A stretch of DNA of 64,000 nucleotides from positions 248,001 through 312,000 of the forward strand of contig CAWKDN010000001.1 of assembly GCA_963848415.1 (NCBI GenBank). The letters run 5' to 3'. The position numbers and the translations under genes were made by a program. Positions 63,615 to 64,000 of this stretch are shown in pieces. The notes under the pieces were generated by a model, which saw nothing but the letters and a program-made list of their open reading frames with translations, made no database searches and had not been told where the DNA came from. Source of the stretch: CAVQBC01 sp963848415. GTDB taxonomy: Bacteria > Actinomycetota > Thermoleophilia > Solirubrobacterales > Solirubrobacteraceae. Position 1 is the stretch's first letter; each line of letters opens with the position of its first letter.

Positions 63615-64000
63615 ATGGCCGGAAACCCCACCAGCGTGCAGGCAGCCCCGGCGCAGGAGCTCAGCCGACGCGCCGGCTTCCTTCTGGTGCAGCTGGGCAC
63701 GCATCGGCATCGGCGATTCGCCGAGCGCCTTGCCCCCCTCGACCTCCACCCGCGCCACTTCGGGATGCTCAGCCAGCTCGCCGTCAACGAGGGCCAGTCT
63801 CAGCAGGCGCTGAGCAACGCGCTCGGCATTCACCGCAGCGCCATCGTCGCGCTCGTCGACGACCTCGAGCGGCGCGGGCTCGCCGAGCGCCGCCGCGACC
63901 CCACCGACCGGCGCGCCTACACGCTCTACCTGACACCCGATGGCCGCGAGCTGCTGGCCGAGCTCGAGCGCGCCGCAGACGACGACGAGGCAGAGCTGCT
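63615..64000 (+). CDS. MarR family transcriptional regulator, partial
   Basis: The first 128 residues of a winged-helix dimeric repressor; the gene leaves the window. ELSRRAGFLLVQLGTHRHRR leads to the HTH (SQQALSNALGIHRSAIVALV) and the wing with DDLERRGLAERRRDPTDRRA, then the start of the dimerisation helix. Divergent VOC gene and central palindrome suggest it controls both. Ligand unknown. Confidence 0.9.
   Translation, partial: MAGNPTSVQAAPAQELSRRAGFLLVQLGTHRHRRFAERLAPLDLHPRHFGMLSQLAVNEGQSQQALSNALGIHRSAIVALVDDLERRGLAERRRDPTDRRAYTLYLTPDGRELLAELERAADDDEAEL

Overview
The window is very GC-rich, densely packed DNA of a free-living, high-GC Gram-positive type. Long antisense reading frames, GTG/TTG starts, 4-base ATGA/GTGA gene overlaps and many starts with a -10-like hexamer 6-9 nt upstream (leaderless mRNAs) all fit Actinomycetota. 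The catabolic gene content and a mycobacterial-type glucosyl-3-phosphoglycerate synthase domain suggest a soil lineage such as Thermoleophilia/Solirubrobacterales. That placement is inference; no rRNA or tRNA is present to test it.

Layout. 0-7.3 kb: a divergent MFS exporter/TetR pair with overlapping promoters, an M3 peptidase, a GT1 glycosyltransferase, an M20 hydrolase, then a badly frameshifted zone with LuxR and serine-hydrolase remnants. 7.3-14.5 kb: DJ-1-like and P1 peptidase genes, a surface-glycan/lipid trio (GT4, acetyltransferase, CDP-alcohol phosphatidyltransferase), a 2-hydroxyacid dehydrogenase, an MBL hydrolase and a small-protein/GNAT operon. 14.6-20 kb: purine catabolism (guanine/8-oxoguanine-type deaminase, xanthine-dehydrogenase-type FAD subunit, fused 2Fe-2S/Mo subunit, OHCU decarboxylase). 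20-29 kb: an MFS exporter and a 4-hydroxyproline set (FAD oxidase, epimerase, DapA-like deaminase on -; ketoglutarate-semialdehyde dehydrogenase on +), with glycogen phosphorylase joined to the last gene. 29-35 kb: a DUF427 gene and a tightly overlapped five-gene minus-strand operon (NodB-like deacetylase, acyl-CoA-dehydrogenase-like flavoprotein, NodS-like methyltransferase, FAD/NAD reductase, GT2-GpgS fusion). This is the best candidate for an undescribed small-molecule or glycan pathway. 35-45 kb: glutathionyl-hydroquinone reductase, a zinc-ribbon membrane protein, a DUF849 (BKACE) enzyme, a cNMP-CBS-DUF294/exonuclease/methyltransferase operon, and divergently an APC permease-GMC oxidoreductase-aldehyde dehydrogenase operon with a tiny leader ORF. 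45-53 kb: membrane hydrolase, GT2, LacI, cupin-membrane fusion with a Ddn-like protein, a two-component system, an SGNH remnant and an autoregulated-looking TetR. 53-64 kb: an orphan infA, a secreted GH144-type glucanase with RTX-like tail divergent from a secreted GH3 beta-glucosidase, an MhqO/MhqD-like cluster with a second DUF849 enzyme, a CrtI-like oxidoreductase, a truncated RibD/DHFR-like remnant and a divergent VOC/MarR pair.

At least nine otherwise intact genes carry single frame breaks, several in G/C homopolymers, so residual sequencing error is likely. The 5.7-7.1 kb zone has many more and may be truly decayed. All gaps over about 150 bases were read; none holds a convincing extra gene, structural RNA or CRISPR array.
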